57,931 nucleotides of DNA. Source: Pedobacter punctiformis (GTDB lineage: Bacteria; Bacteroidota; Bacteroidia; Sphingobacteriales; Sphingobacteriaceae). Every line of letters starts with the position of its first letter. The stretch's first letter is position 1. Position numbers and translations under genes: made by a program. The notes below the pieces were generated by a model. The model did no database searches. It worked only from the letters and a program-made list of their open reading frames with translations, and was not told the DNA's origin. The DNA lies in NCBI RefSeq assembly GCF_027213715.1, contig NZ_JAPWGM010000008.1:1-57931 (forward strand). The letters are read 5' to 3'. Positions 7,849-16,003 of this stretch are shown in pieces.

Positions 7849-7888
7849 TTAAGCAATAAACATTTATCAACGGTATTCAGGCAATCTT

Positions 7889-9070
7889 TTATTTCTTAAA
7901 CAAATTCATGTTTACAGAAACGGAAAGGCCTGTAGACGACAGTTTAGAATTACCATAACCAATTTCTGTTAAAGGTAACTTCACAAAAGGTTTAGCGCCA
8001 ATACTAATCTTATCGTTAATTTTATGCTGAAACTCTACCCCTATGTTCGCCACTCCAAAATAATGCTGATTTTGATTCCTTACCTCATAAGATTTAGGCC
8101 CTGAATTATAGCCGTTATCAGCATTGTAAGAGTAACTGTATTTTTCTTTCAGCATTAAATAACTTGATAAACCTGTGCTTACTGTTATGGAATTCCTTTT
8201 ATTTTCAAAAACCTTATAATTTACATTTAGGGGAATATCAATCACATCGCAATTTGCATGAATATTGGATGGCTGTTGCTTAAAAACATAGTTCGAATTA
8301 GGGTTGTATAAGTTAAAGTCAGAATCGTAAATCTTCTTTGCATAGGCTGCCCCTGTTGTTACACTTAACTTTTTAGTAAAGAAAACAGTCAATTCGGCGC
8401 CAATACCGCCACTTAAATTACTCCTGCCTGATGTTTGTACACTCGTTAAATCTGGTGCCGCCGAAATACTTAAGACGAATCTGGTTTTCTTTTTTAAAAT
8501 AACTTCCGGATTATGTTTTTCAGTTGGCGTTTTAGTGCTTGCAGGATTTTTTTGTACAGTCCTGCTCAGATTAAGATTAAATATATGATCATTAGTCAGG
8601 TTTAAACTTTGAGCATTAGACAGCTGAGCCAGCTGGTTATTTTCTGAAAGCACACCTAACTGAGCATTGATTGGTTGCCCTGCATTTTTATAAATCTCTT
8701 GCTGTGTTTTTCCTTTTAATGGTTCTTTAACCACAAAATTCTCATTTTGGATTGAATGATTGGTTTTATCCGCGGTATCTTCAATTTGTTTCGGATGTGT
8801 TGTTGGCTTGTTTGAATGTTGTTTATTTTCTTTAGTCAGCCGACCCGAAGGATTAACATTTTGGTTTTTAGGTTTTTGAAATAAAAAAACGATTAATAAA
8901 AGCGCTGCGATCCCGCCAATTGCAGAGAACCATACAACAGGAATTATTTTCCTTTTCTCTTTTGGATGCATACGCTCTTCCAACGATTGCCAATCTGCTT
9001 CGTTAAAAGGAATATCCGGATGCTCCAATCCTTCCTTAAATAATTTATCTATATCGTTTCGCTCGTTCAT
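7889..9070 (-). CDS. Dual-membrane anti-sigma factor: cytoplasmic N-terminus, one TM helix, outer-membrane beta-barrel
   Basis: 393 residues. The N-terminus (DKLFKEGLEHPDIPFNEADW) looks like the short sigma-binding region of Bacteroidetes anti-sigma factors. A single membrane helix follows at about 43-64. Then comes a polar, low-complexity linker rich in N, T, Q and K (about 65-190), and a C-terminal porin-like beta-barrel (about 196-393) ending in aromatic/hydrophobic VSVNMNLFKK. Such a protein could bind sigma in the cytoplasm and sit in the outer membrane at once, as reported for dual-membrane-spanning anti-sigma factors of Bacteroides. It overlaps the ECF sigma stop codon by one base, so the two are co-translated. 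Sigma binding is inferred from context. Confidence 0.82.
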   Translation of the reverse strand: MNERNDIDKLFKEGLEHPDIPFNEADWQSLEERMHPKEKRKIIPVVWFSAIGGIAALLLIVFLFQKPKNQNVNPSGRLTKENKQHSNKPTTHPKQIEDTADKTNHSIQNENFVVKEPLKGKTQQEIYKNAGQPINAQLGVLSENNQLAQLSNAQSLNLTNDHIFNLNLSRTVQKNPASTKTPTEKHNPEVILKKKTRFVLSISAAPDLTSVQTSGRSNLSGGIGAELTVFFTKKLSVTTGAAYAKKIYDSDFNLYNPNSNYVFKQQPSNIHANCDVIDIPLNVNYKVFENKRNSITVSTGLSSYLMLKEKYSYSYNADNGYNSGPKSYEVRNQNQHYFGVANIGVEFQHKINDKISIGAKPFVKLPLTEIGYGNSKLSSTGLSVSVNMNLFKK

Positions 9071-9672
9071 TAGATGTTTGTATTTAATTTTAATTGTACC
9101 ACTTCACCATTACTCAAATGCTGCTCAGCTATTTTTAGCATCTCCTGTAATTTTTGTCTTGCCTTAAATAAATTGGATTTTGAAGTACCGGCAGATATAT
9201 TCAGCATTTGGCCAATTTCTTCATGTCCATATCCATCGATAGCATAAAGATTAAATACCGTACGGTACGCGGGAGATAAGTTTTGGATGAGTAAGAGCAG
9301 GTCATTATAAGCCAGTTTATCGTAAACCGTATTTTCCTGTATAATATCTTCGTGGTCGTTAATATCCAGGTGATCAGAAAACTTCAAATTAGCCCTATAA
9401 TGATCGATCGCAGTATTCGTAATAATCCTTCCTAACCAGGGCTTAAAAGGCTTATTTTCTTCATATTTGGCAATATTGGTAAATACCTTAAAAAATCCAT
9501 CGTTTAATATTCCTGACGCGTCAGACCGGTTATTTGCATAACGCAAACAAATGGCCATGGCAAAGCCATAGAAATGTTTATAAAGTGCCTGCTGACTCTC
9601 TCTTTCATTTCGTGTGCATCCTTGAATGTGCTGTAATATTATAGTTTCACCATCGCGATTAGTGGTCAACAT
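9070..9672 (-). CDS. ECF-type RNA polymerase sigma factor
   Basis: About 200 residues with sigma-70 region 2 (YANNRSDASGILNDGFFKVF, KPFKPWLGRIITNTAIDHYR) and region 4 (LSPAYRTVFNLYAIDGYGHE, IGQMLNISAGTSKSNLFKAR). I chose ATG 9672 over the in-frame GTG at 9690 because AGGAG lies just before the ATG, a strong Shine-Dalgarno that is uncommon in this group. It is the first gene of a two-gene unit with the dual-membrane anti-sigma factor. It likely activates its own operon and an outer-membrane stress regulon. Confidence 0.93.
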   Translation of the reverse strand: MLTTNRDGETIILQHIQGCTRNERESQQALYKHFYGFAMAICLRYANNRSDASGILNDGFFKVFTNIAKYEENKPFKPWLGRIITNTAIDHYRANLKFSDHLDINDHEDIIQENTVYDKLAYNDLLLLIQNLSPAYRTVFNLYAIDGYGHEEIGQMLNISAGTSKSNLFKARQKLQEMLKIAEQHLSNGEVVQLKLNTNI

Positions 9673-9711
9673 GTTCTCCTTTCGAAACACATTACGGTTT
9701 AGAATTATAAA

Positions 9712-9817
9712 AGGTTGCCTGAATAAAAAATATTTTTTTTCGGATTGATCGGTTTAGTTTGACGATTCTCGTTTGATCAAATTTAAGCTAATAAAATTAA
9801 AAAAATGCAGGCAACCT
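9712..9817. repeat. Inverted repeat pair in the sigma/lipoprotein intergenic region
   Basis: AGGTTGCCTG (9712-9721) and CAGGCAACCT (9808-9817) form a perfect 10-bp inverted repeat about 86 bp apart, enclosing an AT-rich stretch. It lies in the divergent region between the ECF sigma gene and the lipoprotein gene. It could be a long hairpin, paired regulator sites or an old insertion scar. Confidence 0.45.
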
Positions 9818-9873
9818 ATTTCAAAATGCAGACGTAATAGGGGCATAAACAGTTTTAAAACCGAAATAAAATC

Positions 9874-10740
9874 ATGTTAGTCTACTTCAAAAAAAACTTA
9901 TTGCCTGCGCTATGCCTGGCTTTAGTATTTACGGTTTCCTGCTCAAAAAAAAGTGCGATGGATCCCGAAACGCCAATTGTACCAACCCCTGAAAAAAAGG
10001 GCATTCAGCTGGCTACAGATGCCAAATTTGGAACAATCATCACTGATAAATCTGGTAAAACCCTTTATTTCTTCTCTTCTGATGCGGCCGGCATACCCAC
10101 CTGCACAGGCGGTTGTGAAACCGTTTGGCCTTTATATTATTCTGCCGATTTAAGTAGCGACACCAGAGTAAATGCAAGCGAGGTTGGCGAAGTTACGCGT
10201 ACCGATGGGCGTAAACAAAGTACTTACTGGGGTTACCCTTTATACTATTATCAAAACGATGCGGCTGCGGGTGATGTAAAAGGTGATGGTGTTGGCGGAA
10301 TTTGGTTTGTTGCCAAGCCTGATTATTCATTAATGCTTGCCAATGCACAACTTGTAGGTGCCAATGGAAAATCTTATACCAGCACTTATGCAGAAGGTAC
10401 CGGAAATACGAATTACTTTACCGATGCGCAAGGCAGAACACTGTATGCTTATGGACCCGACAAAAGCAATAAAAACACCTATACCAAACCCGATTTAAGC
10501 AACAATTCCATCTGGCCGGTTTACGAGGCAGAACTTAAAGAGCTGCCATCGGTCATTACCAAAGATCAAATTAGTGTGATTGATGTTTTTGGCAAAAAAC
10601 AAATGACTTACAAGGGTTGGCCGCTTTATTACTTTGGCTCTGATACTAAAAGGGGCGATAATAAAGGCATCACCGTTGGCGGCATTGGCACCGTTTGGCC
10701 TGTACTTACACCAACGAGTATTGCAGCACCTGTAAATTAA
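9874..10740 (+). CDS. Lipoprotein with secreted-repeat (COG4315-like) domains
   Basis: 288 residues. A signal peptide ends in a lipobox (LVFTVSCSKK), so lipidation at the Cys is expected. The body holds copies of the secreted repeat with the pattern TLYFFSSD, CTGGCETVWPLYY, GYPLYYYQND and later GWPLYYFGSD. Two complete units are visible, each with a YxFxxD-like motif and a W-P-L/V pair. The function of this repeat family is not established; members are extracytoplasmic. It is divergent from the ECF sigma operon, so it could be one of its targets, which is only a guess. Confidence 0.88.
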   Translation: MLVYFKKNLLPALCLALVFTVSCSKKSAMDPETPIVPTPEKKGIQLATDAKFGTIITDKSGKTLYFFSSDAAGIPTCTGGCETVWPLYYSADLSSDTRVNASEVGEVTRTDGRKQSTYWGYPLYYYQNDAAAGDVKGDGVGGIWFVAKPDYSLMLANAQLVGANGKSYTSTYAEGTGNTNYFTDAQGRTLYAYGPDKSNKNTYTKPDLSNNSIWPVYEAELKELPSVITKDQISVIDVFGKKQMTYKGWPLYYFGSDTKRGDNKGITVGGIGTVWPVLTPTSIAAPVN

Positions 10741-10770
10741 ATTCTTTATCTGGCAGGTAGGTTTGGGGGA

Positions 10771-10790
10771 TTCTGATTTAGCAATCAGAA
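10771..10790. repeat. Small perfect hairpin
   Basis: TTCTGATT-tagc-AATCAGAA is an 8-bp stem with a 4-nt loop, 30 bp after the lipoprotein stop. It precedes the stronger terminator at 10797. Confidence 0.5.
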
Positions 10791-10796
10791 ATTGAG

Positions 10797-10834
10797 AAAA
10801 CCGGCATGATTATAAATCTGCCGGTTTTTATTTT
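10797..10834 (+). terminator. Terminator between the lipoprotein and HIT genes
   Basis: AAAACCGGCA (10797-10806) pairs with TGCCGGTTTT (10819-10828), and T-rich sequence follows. A-richness on the other side makes it potentially bidirectional for the two convergent genes. Confidence 0.8.
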
Positions 10835-11231
10835 ATTGACCAAGCAAGGCTTCTCTGATTTTTGCAGCAGCTTCTGCCAGTTCTTCGGGTGTTGGACTTA
10901 GTTTTTCTTTACTAAAATTCATGTCACTCACATTATTCATCGGAATCAGGTGAATATGTGCATGTGGAACCTCTAAACCAATAACCGAAACGCCTATCTT
11001 TTTACAAGGAAAAGCAATTTTCAATCCTTTGGCTACAATTTTGGCAAACATCCATAATCCAACATATAAATCTTCTTCCATATCGAAAATATAATCTGTT
11101 TCGATCTTAGGAATAACCAGTACATGTCCGGCCGTTAAAGGCTGAACATCTAAAAAAGCTAAATATTCTACCGTTTCAGCCACTACATGAGCACTGATTT
11201 CGCCGGCAACAATTTTTGAAAATATAGTCAT
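10833..11231 (-). CDS. HIT family protein (histidine triad nucleotide hydrolase)
   Basis: 132 residues. The start MTIFSKIVAGEISAHVVAE and the triad region VPHAHIHLIPM (H-x-H-x-H) are typical of the HINT-like branch, which hydrolyses nucleoside phosphoramidates or adenylated adducts. The length is normal. It lies 85 bp downstream of greA on the same strand, and the two may be cotranscribed. Confidence 0.92.
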   Translation of the reverse strand: MTIFSKIVAGEISAHVVAETVEYLAFLDVQPLTAGHVLVIPKIETDYIFDMEEDLYVGLWMFAKIVAKGLKIAFPCKKIGVSVIGLEVPHAHIHLIPMNNVSDMNFSKEKLSPTPEELAEAAAKIREALLGQ

Positions 11232-11316
11232 TTAAAGTGTAAGGTTAAAGGTATAAAGCTTAGGGTTTTCATAGCGAAGAGCAGCCCGTTAAGCCTTAAA
11301 CTCTTCGCCTTTTACC

Positions 11317-11790
11317 TTATCTGGAGATTTCTAAAACTTCAAACTGCATTTTACCTGCAGGAACTTCAATTTCGGCAAATTCTCCAACCGATTTACCAAG
11401 TAAGCCTTGTGCAATAGGAGATTTCACCGATATTTTACCCGTTTTTAAATCGGCCTCTGTTTCAGCAACCAATTGATAGGTCATGGTAGCCCCGTTTTTA
11501 ACATTTTTAATTTTCACTATTGATAATGCAAGTACTTTTGACGTATCCAGTTTAGATTCATCAATTAAACGTGCGTTAGCAAGTGTATTTTTCAACTTTG
11601 ATATTTTAGCTTCATGCAAACCCTGCGCCTCTTTGGCTGCATCGTATTCTGCATTTTCCGATAAATCACCCTTATCTCTCGCCTCAGCAATTGCTTTAGA
11701 TATTAGCTGACGGCCGGTGGTAGTTAAATAATGTACTTCCTCTTTTAGTTTATCTAAACCCTCTTGGGTATAGTATGTTACCTCTGTCAT
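11317..11790 (-). CDS. greA: Transcription elongation factor GreA
   Basis: 157 residues. The N-terminal coiled-coil (EGLDKLKEEVHYLTTTGR, ARDKGDLSENAEYDAAKEAQ) carries the acidic D/E pair at its tip. This tip reaches into the RNA polymerase secondary channel and stimulates cleavage of backtracked RNA. The C-terminal FKBP-like domain follows (SPIAQGLLGKSVGEFAEIEV). The length is standard. Its leader contains a strong terminator-like hairpin (11829-11863), which may attenuate expression. Confidence 0.96.
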   Translation of the reverse strand: MTEVTYYTQEGLDKLKEEVHYLTTTGRQLISKAIAEARDKGDLSENAEYDAAKEAQGLHEAKISKLKNTLANARLIDESKLDTSKVLALSIVKIKNVKNGATMTYQLVAETEADLKTGKISVKSPIAQGLLGKSVGEFAEIEVPAGKMQFEVLEISR

Positions 11791-11818
11791 TGCTCAATTA
11801 ATTTTTATGTAATCCTAT

Positions 11819-11863
11819 AAAAAACAAACAAGACTACATCGGCTTTAGGCCTACATAGTCTTG
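11819..11863 (-). terminator. Terminator-like hairpin in the greA leader (possible attenuator)
   Basis: On the minus strand CAAGACTA (11863-11856) pairs with TAGTCTTG (11836-11829). The stem continues inward with wobble pairs to about 15 bp. It is followed by TTTGTTTTTT (11828-11819) and lies only 39 nt before the greA ATG. There is no gene upstream on this strand for about 450 bp, so it is not an obvious end-of-gene terminator. Confidence 0.6.
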
Positions 11864-12328
11864 CTTCAATTATAACGAAGATAAAATGCTGAAATTACAA
11901 AAGCAAATAAATAATCATGTTTTTAGGTTTATCTCCTGCTAAACCATCAAAAAGAAACAGATTTGAATCTTATTAAGACTAAACGGATAAGCATTTGAAA
12001 GGCGCGCTACCGCTTATTAAATAAACCCGACCAACAGCGGTATCCCCGATTCTTCACCTGGACTTAGCAAAGGGCGGGGCTTCCTGAAGCCAAAAGCCAC
12101 AAACGTTAATTTCCAAATTGTTATTGTTAATCCAATATTTAGAAAAGCAGCGCCTGTAACCTTTTTAAAAATGTGCTCCTGCTAACGTTGCAAGTCCTCG
12201 CTACGCTGTGGGCTTTACACTGATATCAGGTTTATTAATTTAAGACAATGCAATAACTTTCGGCTTACAGTTTAAAACATTCGCTCATTTTTATTTAGCT
12301 TAGCTTTAAATTATTCACAAAAAAAATC
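11864..12328. other. Gene-free, structured GC-richer intergenic region
   Basis: No credible gene is present. From about 11998 to 12225 the sequence is clearly richer in G and C than its surroundings and can form several hairpins: TACCGCT/AGCGGTA (12008-12014/12036-12042), GGCTTC-ct-GAAGCC (12078-12091), CCCCG/CGGGG (12044-12048/12075-12079) and AAGTCC/GGGCTT (12192-12197/12210-12215, one wobble). It could be an intergenic repeat family or an unrecognised structured RNA. Confidence 0.4.
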
Positions 12329-14212
12329 ATGAAGAAGTTATTCTCTCTATCGGTGGTTCTATTTTTAGCCAGCGGAAGCATCTTTGCTCAGTCACTCTAC
12401 ATGCCGCGAAACATTAAGGCTGCGTATGATAAAGGCACCCGGTCTTATGACGGGAAACCCGGTAAAAACTATTGGCAAAACCACGGCAAATATAATATGG
12501 AGCTTGCCGTTGATGCCGAAACCAAAATAGTAAGTGGTAAGGAAGAAATTGTATACAGCAATAACAGTACAGATACTTTAAGAAACCTGGCCATCCGTTT
12601 TGTAAACAACCTGCATAAACCAACTTCTCCTAGAGGTGGTGGCGTAAGTGAAGATTTTTTAAGCACAGGATTAAATATCCAGGCATTTTCTGTGGATGGC
12701 GAGGTATATAAAGTAGATAGTAAAAACTGGGGAACTGTTGGTAATGTAAAGCTAAAAAAACCTTTGGCTCCAGGCACAAAAATTACTGTAAAAATAGACT
12801 GGGATTATCCTTTATCAAAAGAAAGTGGTCGTGAGGGACAAATAGACCCTAATTCTTTTTATGCGGCCTATAGCTACCCACGCATTTCTGTTTATGATGA
12901 TTACAACGGATGGGACAGAATTCCGCATACCGATAGGGCAGAGTTTTATAATGATTTCAACGATTATGTTTTCTCAGTTAAAGCACCTAAAAATTATGTT
13001 GTTTATGCCACCGGTGATTTTTTAAACCCTGATGAAGTTCTTCAACCGGAGATTTCTGCCCGTTTAAAAAAATCTTATTTAAGCGATGAGGTTATGCATA
13101 TTGCCACTGAGCAAGAATTAAAAGATGGAAAAGTTACCCTGCAAAACGACTGGAATACCTGGAAATTTTCGGCTAACCACATTACCGATGTGTGCTTTGC
13201 GTTAAGTAATCATTATTTATGGGATGCAGCAAGTGTGGTTGTAGATTCAAAAACCAACCGCAGAGCGAGTGCACAAGCAGCTTACAATGGTGCTACAGGT
13301 AAAGATTTTATCAACTCTGTAAAAAATAACATCTATGCTTTAGCCTGGTTCTCAAACAACTGGCCTGGTGTTCCCTACCCATTCTCCAAAATGACTGCTT
13401 TTCAGGGATTTGCAGACATGGAATATCCAATGATGGTAAACGATTCTAACTTTGGCGATCCGGTGTTTGCGCAATTAGTACAGGATCATGAAGTGGCACA
13501 TACCTATTTTCCATTTTACATGGGGATAAACGAAACCCGTTATGCGTACATGGATGAAGGTTGGGCAACAACTTTTGAATATTTAATTGGTATTGCAGAG
13601 CATGGTAAAGAGGCTGCGGATAAATTTTATAAATCTTTCAGGGTTAATCAATACATCAATGATAAATCTGCTGAAGAAGATCAGCCGGTTATTTCTATGT
13701 CTGATCAGGTTTCGGGTGCAGGTTATGGAAATAACTCTTATGGTAAAGCTTCGCTATCATATTTAGCCTTAAAAGATATGCTTGGAGATGATTTATTTAA
13801 AAAGGCTTTACACACTTATATGAACAACTGGAATGGGAAACATCCAATTCCATGGGATTATTTCAACTCAATGAATAGTGGTTCAGGCCAAAATTTGAAC
13901 TGGTTTTTTAACAACTGGTTTTTCAGCAACAACTATATTGATTTAAAGTTAAACTATACTAAAATGAAAATGGCCAACTCTCCTGCTACGGTAGAAAATG
14001 TTGGTGGTTTTGCAATTCCTTTTGATCTGGTTATTACCTATGAAGATGGAAAATCAGACCGGATTCATTATACCCCGGCAATATGGAAGAACAATTTAAA
14101 AACAGCTTCAGTAGTGATTAAAAATAATGGGAAAGCGATGAAGAGTATTGCTATTGATGGAGGAATCTTTATGGATGCTACACCAAAAGACAATAGCTAC
14201 GAGCTTAAATAA
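12329..14212 (+). CDS. M1-family metallopeptidase, secreted
   Basis: 627 residues with an N-terminal signal peptide (MKKLFSLSVVLFLASGSIFA, cut before QSLYM). The zinc site is HEVAH at residues 387-391, with the third ligand Glu410 in YMDEGWATTFEY at the correct 18-residue spacing. The substrate-binding GxMEN motif of classical aminopeptidases is replaced by FADMEYPMM (361-369), as in many Bacteroidetes M1 homologues. It probably releases N-terminal residues from peptides in the periplasm. The gene stands alone, ended by a hairpin at 14230. Confidence 0.93.
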   Translation: MKKLFSLSVVLFLASGSIFAQSLYMPRNIKAAYDKGTRSYDGKPGKNYWQNHGKYNMELAVDAETKIVSGKEEIVYSNNSTDTLRNLAIRFVNNLHKPTSPRGGGVSEDFLSTGLNIQAFSVDGEVYKVDSKNWGTVGNVKLKKPLAPGTKITVKIDWDYPLSKESGREGQIDPNSFYAAYSYPRISVYDDYNGWDRIPHTDRAEFYNDFNDYVFSVKAPKNYVVYATGDFLNPDEVLQPEISARLKKSYLSDEVMHIATEQELKDGKVTLQNDWNTWKFSANHITDVCFALSNHYLWDAASVVVDSKTNRRASAQAAYNGATGKDFINSVKNNIYALAWFSNNWPGVPYPFSKMTAFQGFADMEYPMMVNDSNFGDPVFAQLVQDHEVAHTYFPFYMGINETRYAYMDEGWATTFEYLIGIAEHGKEAADKFYKSFRVNQYINDKSAEEDQPVISMSDQVSGAGYGNNSYGKASLSYLALKDMLGDDLFKKALHTYMNNWNGKHPIPWDYFNSMNSGSGQNLNWFFNNWFFSNNYIDLKLNYTKMKMANSPATVENVGGFAIPFDLVITYEDGKSDRIHYTPAIWKNNLKTASVVIKNNGKAMKSIAIDGGIFMDATPKDNSYELK

Positions 14213-14229
14213 TTTTAAAACTACTATTA

Positions 14230-14271
14230 TTTCAGTTGACGGTTTTCAATATGAAGAACCGTCAACTGAAA
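14230..14271. terminator. Bidirectional terminator between M1 peptidase and OsmC
   Basis: A perfect 15-bp stem, TTTCAGTTGACGGTT (14230-14244) with AACCGTCAACTGAAA (14257-14271), lies between convergent genes. A second imperfect hairpin, GAAAACGGTT/AACTGTTTTC (14282-14301), overlaps the end of the OsmC gene. Confidence 0.75.
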
Positions 14272-14289
14272 ATTATTAATTGAAAACGG

Positions 14290-14766
14290 TTAACTGTTTT
14301 CGGCCTTACAACTTGGTTCGTGTTTAACCGGAAAGTTAAGTGAATTAGCAATGAAACACATTTTATTGGCTTCATGGTGTAAAGCGTTAGCCAGTTCGTA
14401 ATGCGCTTTATCTGCTATTAAAACCTCAGGATGTAAAGTAACCTCTTTAAATTTGCCACTTCCATCCGCCAATTCTTCCATAATGCCTGTTGCATCATCT
14501 TTATAATCAATTACTACAATTTCATTCTTCGAGCATAAATGCAAATACCATAGCATGTGGCAGCTCGATATAGAAGAAAGTAATAAATCTTCAGGATTGT
14601 ATTTTGATTTATCTCCTAAAAAGGCTGAATCGGACGAACCTGAAATATCGGCTTTGCCATTAACAGAAATAATGTAATCGCGATCGTATGAACGGTAATC
14701 CATTGTGCCTGAACCTTTATTACCCGTCCAGGTTACAGTAGTTTTGTATAGATGATCTTTCGGCAT
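14290..14766 (-). CDS. OsmC-family peroxiredoxin
   Basis: 158 residues with both conserved Cys of the OsmC/Ohr fold, in SSISSCHMLWYLHL and in NKMCFIANSLNFPV. Such proteins reduce organic or fatty-acid hydroperoxides using a dithiol. The YhfA/OsmC subgroup is likely from the N-terminus (TVTWTGNKGSGTMDYRSYDR), although exact substrates cannot be told. A short leader and an own start at ATG 14766 are clear. Confidence 0.9.
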   Translation of the reverse strand: MPKDHLYKTTVTWTGNKGSGTMDYRSYDRDYIISVNGKADISGSSDSAFLGDKSKYNPEDLLLSSISSCHMLWYLHLCSKNEIVVIDYKDDATGIMEELADGSGKFKEVTLHPEVLIADKAHYELANALHHEANKMCFIANSLNFPVKHEPSCKAENS

Positions 14767-14836
14767 GATATAATTAGTTAGAATTGTATAGCCAATTTAA
14801 GAAATTAAGCCCAAAATAGATAGAGAAATTTATGCA

Positions 14837-15760
14837 TTAGATATTTTTCAGTTTCTCTGCCAGCACTTCCGAAATTTTGCGGTAAGAATCAAATGTCCAG
14901 CCGCCCAGATGTGGGGTTAAAATTACCTGATCATTTATTTTTAAGTCGTTATACCAGCTTTGTTCTCCAAGTGCTGGAAATTTTTCCGTTTCTAAAACAT
15001 CTAAACCTGCGCCTAAAATTTTTCCTGATTTAAGGTTATTAAGTACTGCTGATGTATTAACAATTTCTCCCCTGGCCGTATTAATAAAGAAAATAGGTTT
15101 TTTAAAGTGGAAAAAATATTCATCTGTAACCATTTGCTTCGTTTCGGTAGTAAGTGGAATATGCAAACTTAATACATCACTATGTTTCACAATTTCTTCC
15201 ATGCTTACCTCGCGGGCAAAAGCATCACTAAAACCGGTTTTATATTTATCATACGCCATAACATCAACCTCAAAACCAGCAAGTTTTTTAGCAAAACTCT
15301 GGCCCATAAAACCATAACCTATTATACCAACTTTTTTACCTTTAAGTTCGTAACCACGACTCCCTTCACGATCCCAAATGCCATTTCTGATCTCGATATC
15401 TGCTCTGCGAAAGTTATTCATTAATGATAAAAGCAAACCAACCGCATGTTCGCCAACGGCATCGCAATTGCCTTCGGGTGCATTAATTAATTGAATATTG
15501 CGTTCAAAAGCAATTTTATCATCGATATTATCCAAACCTGCACCTGCACGGGCAACAAACTTTAGATGAGGTGCGGCATTAAAAATTTCAGCGTCTATTC
15601 TAAATTTGGTTCTAACTGCAATACCAGCATAATCCTTTATTTTATCTAAAGTTTGCTGTCTGGTAATTAAAGGTTCGTCATCAACTTCGTAGCCCAGCGC
15701 TATGGCCTGCTCTTTAAAGGCAGGATGCAAATCATCAACAATTAATATTTTTTTACTCAT
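14837..15760 (-). CDS. D-2-hydroxyacid dehydrogenase (phosphoglycerate dehydrogenase-like)
   Basis: 307 residues. It shows ARAGAGLDNID, the NAD-binding motif GIIGYGFMGQSFAKKL, and the catalytic Arg (FINTARGEIVN), Glu (LDVLETEKF) and His (TPHLGGWT). Together these define the family that includes SerA. It lacks the C-terminal ACT domain of long SerA enzymes and no serC is next to it. A role in serine synthesis is possible but a general 2-hydroxyacid dehydrogenase is equally consistent. Confidence 0.9.
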   Translation of the reverse strand: MSKKILIVDDLHPAFKEQAIALGYEVDDEPLITRQQTLDKIKDYAGIAVRTKFRIDAEIFNAAPHLKFVARAGAGLDNIDDKIAFERNIQLINAPEGNCDAVGEHAVGLLLSLMNNFRRADIEIRNGIWDREGSRGYELKGKKVGIIGYGFMGQSFAKKLAGFEVDVMAYDKYKTGFSDAFAREVSMEEIVKHSDVLSLHIPLTTETKQMVTDEYFFHFKKPIFFINTARGEIVNTSAVLNNLKSGKILGAGLDVLETEKFPALGEQSWYNDLKINDQVILTPHLGGWTFDSYRKISEVLAEKLKNI

Positions 15761-16003
15761 GATAAGGCAAAAGTAACATTTACAAACAGCTTATTCTGGC
15801 AAAATTGTGTCATTATTCATTTGCTTTTCCAGGAAGATAAATATGTGATTATTAAGGCTTGAAATATTATTTATTCAGGTTTTAATACCCAACAAAAATA
15901 TTACCCTGAAATTGCTGTAATAAAATAGTTACGGCAGTTTTTTTAAACTTCCAAGCCGTTACTTTGTCTCCCTTTACAAAAACACACAAATTTTTAATAT
16001 TTA

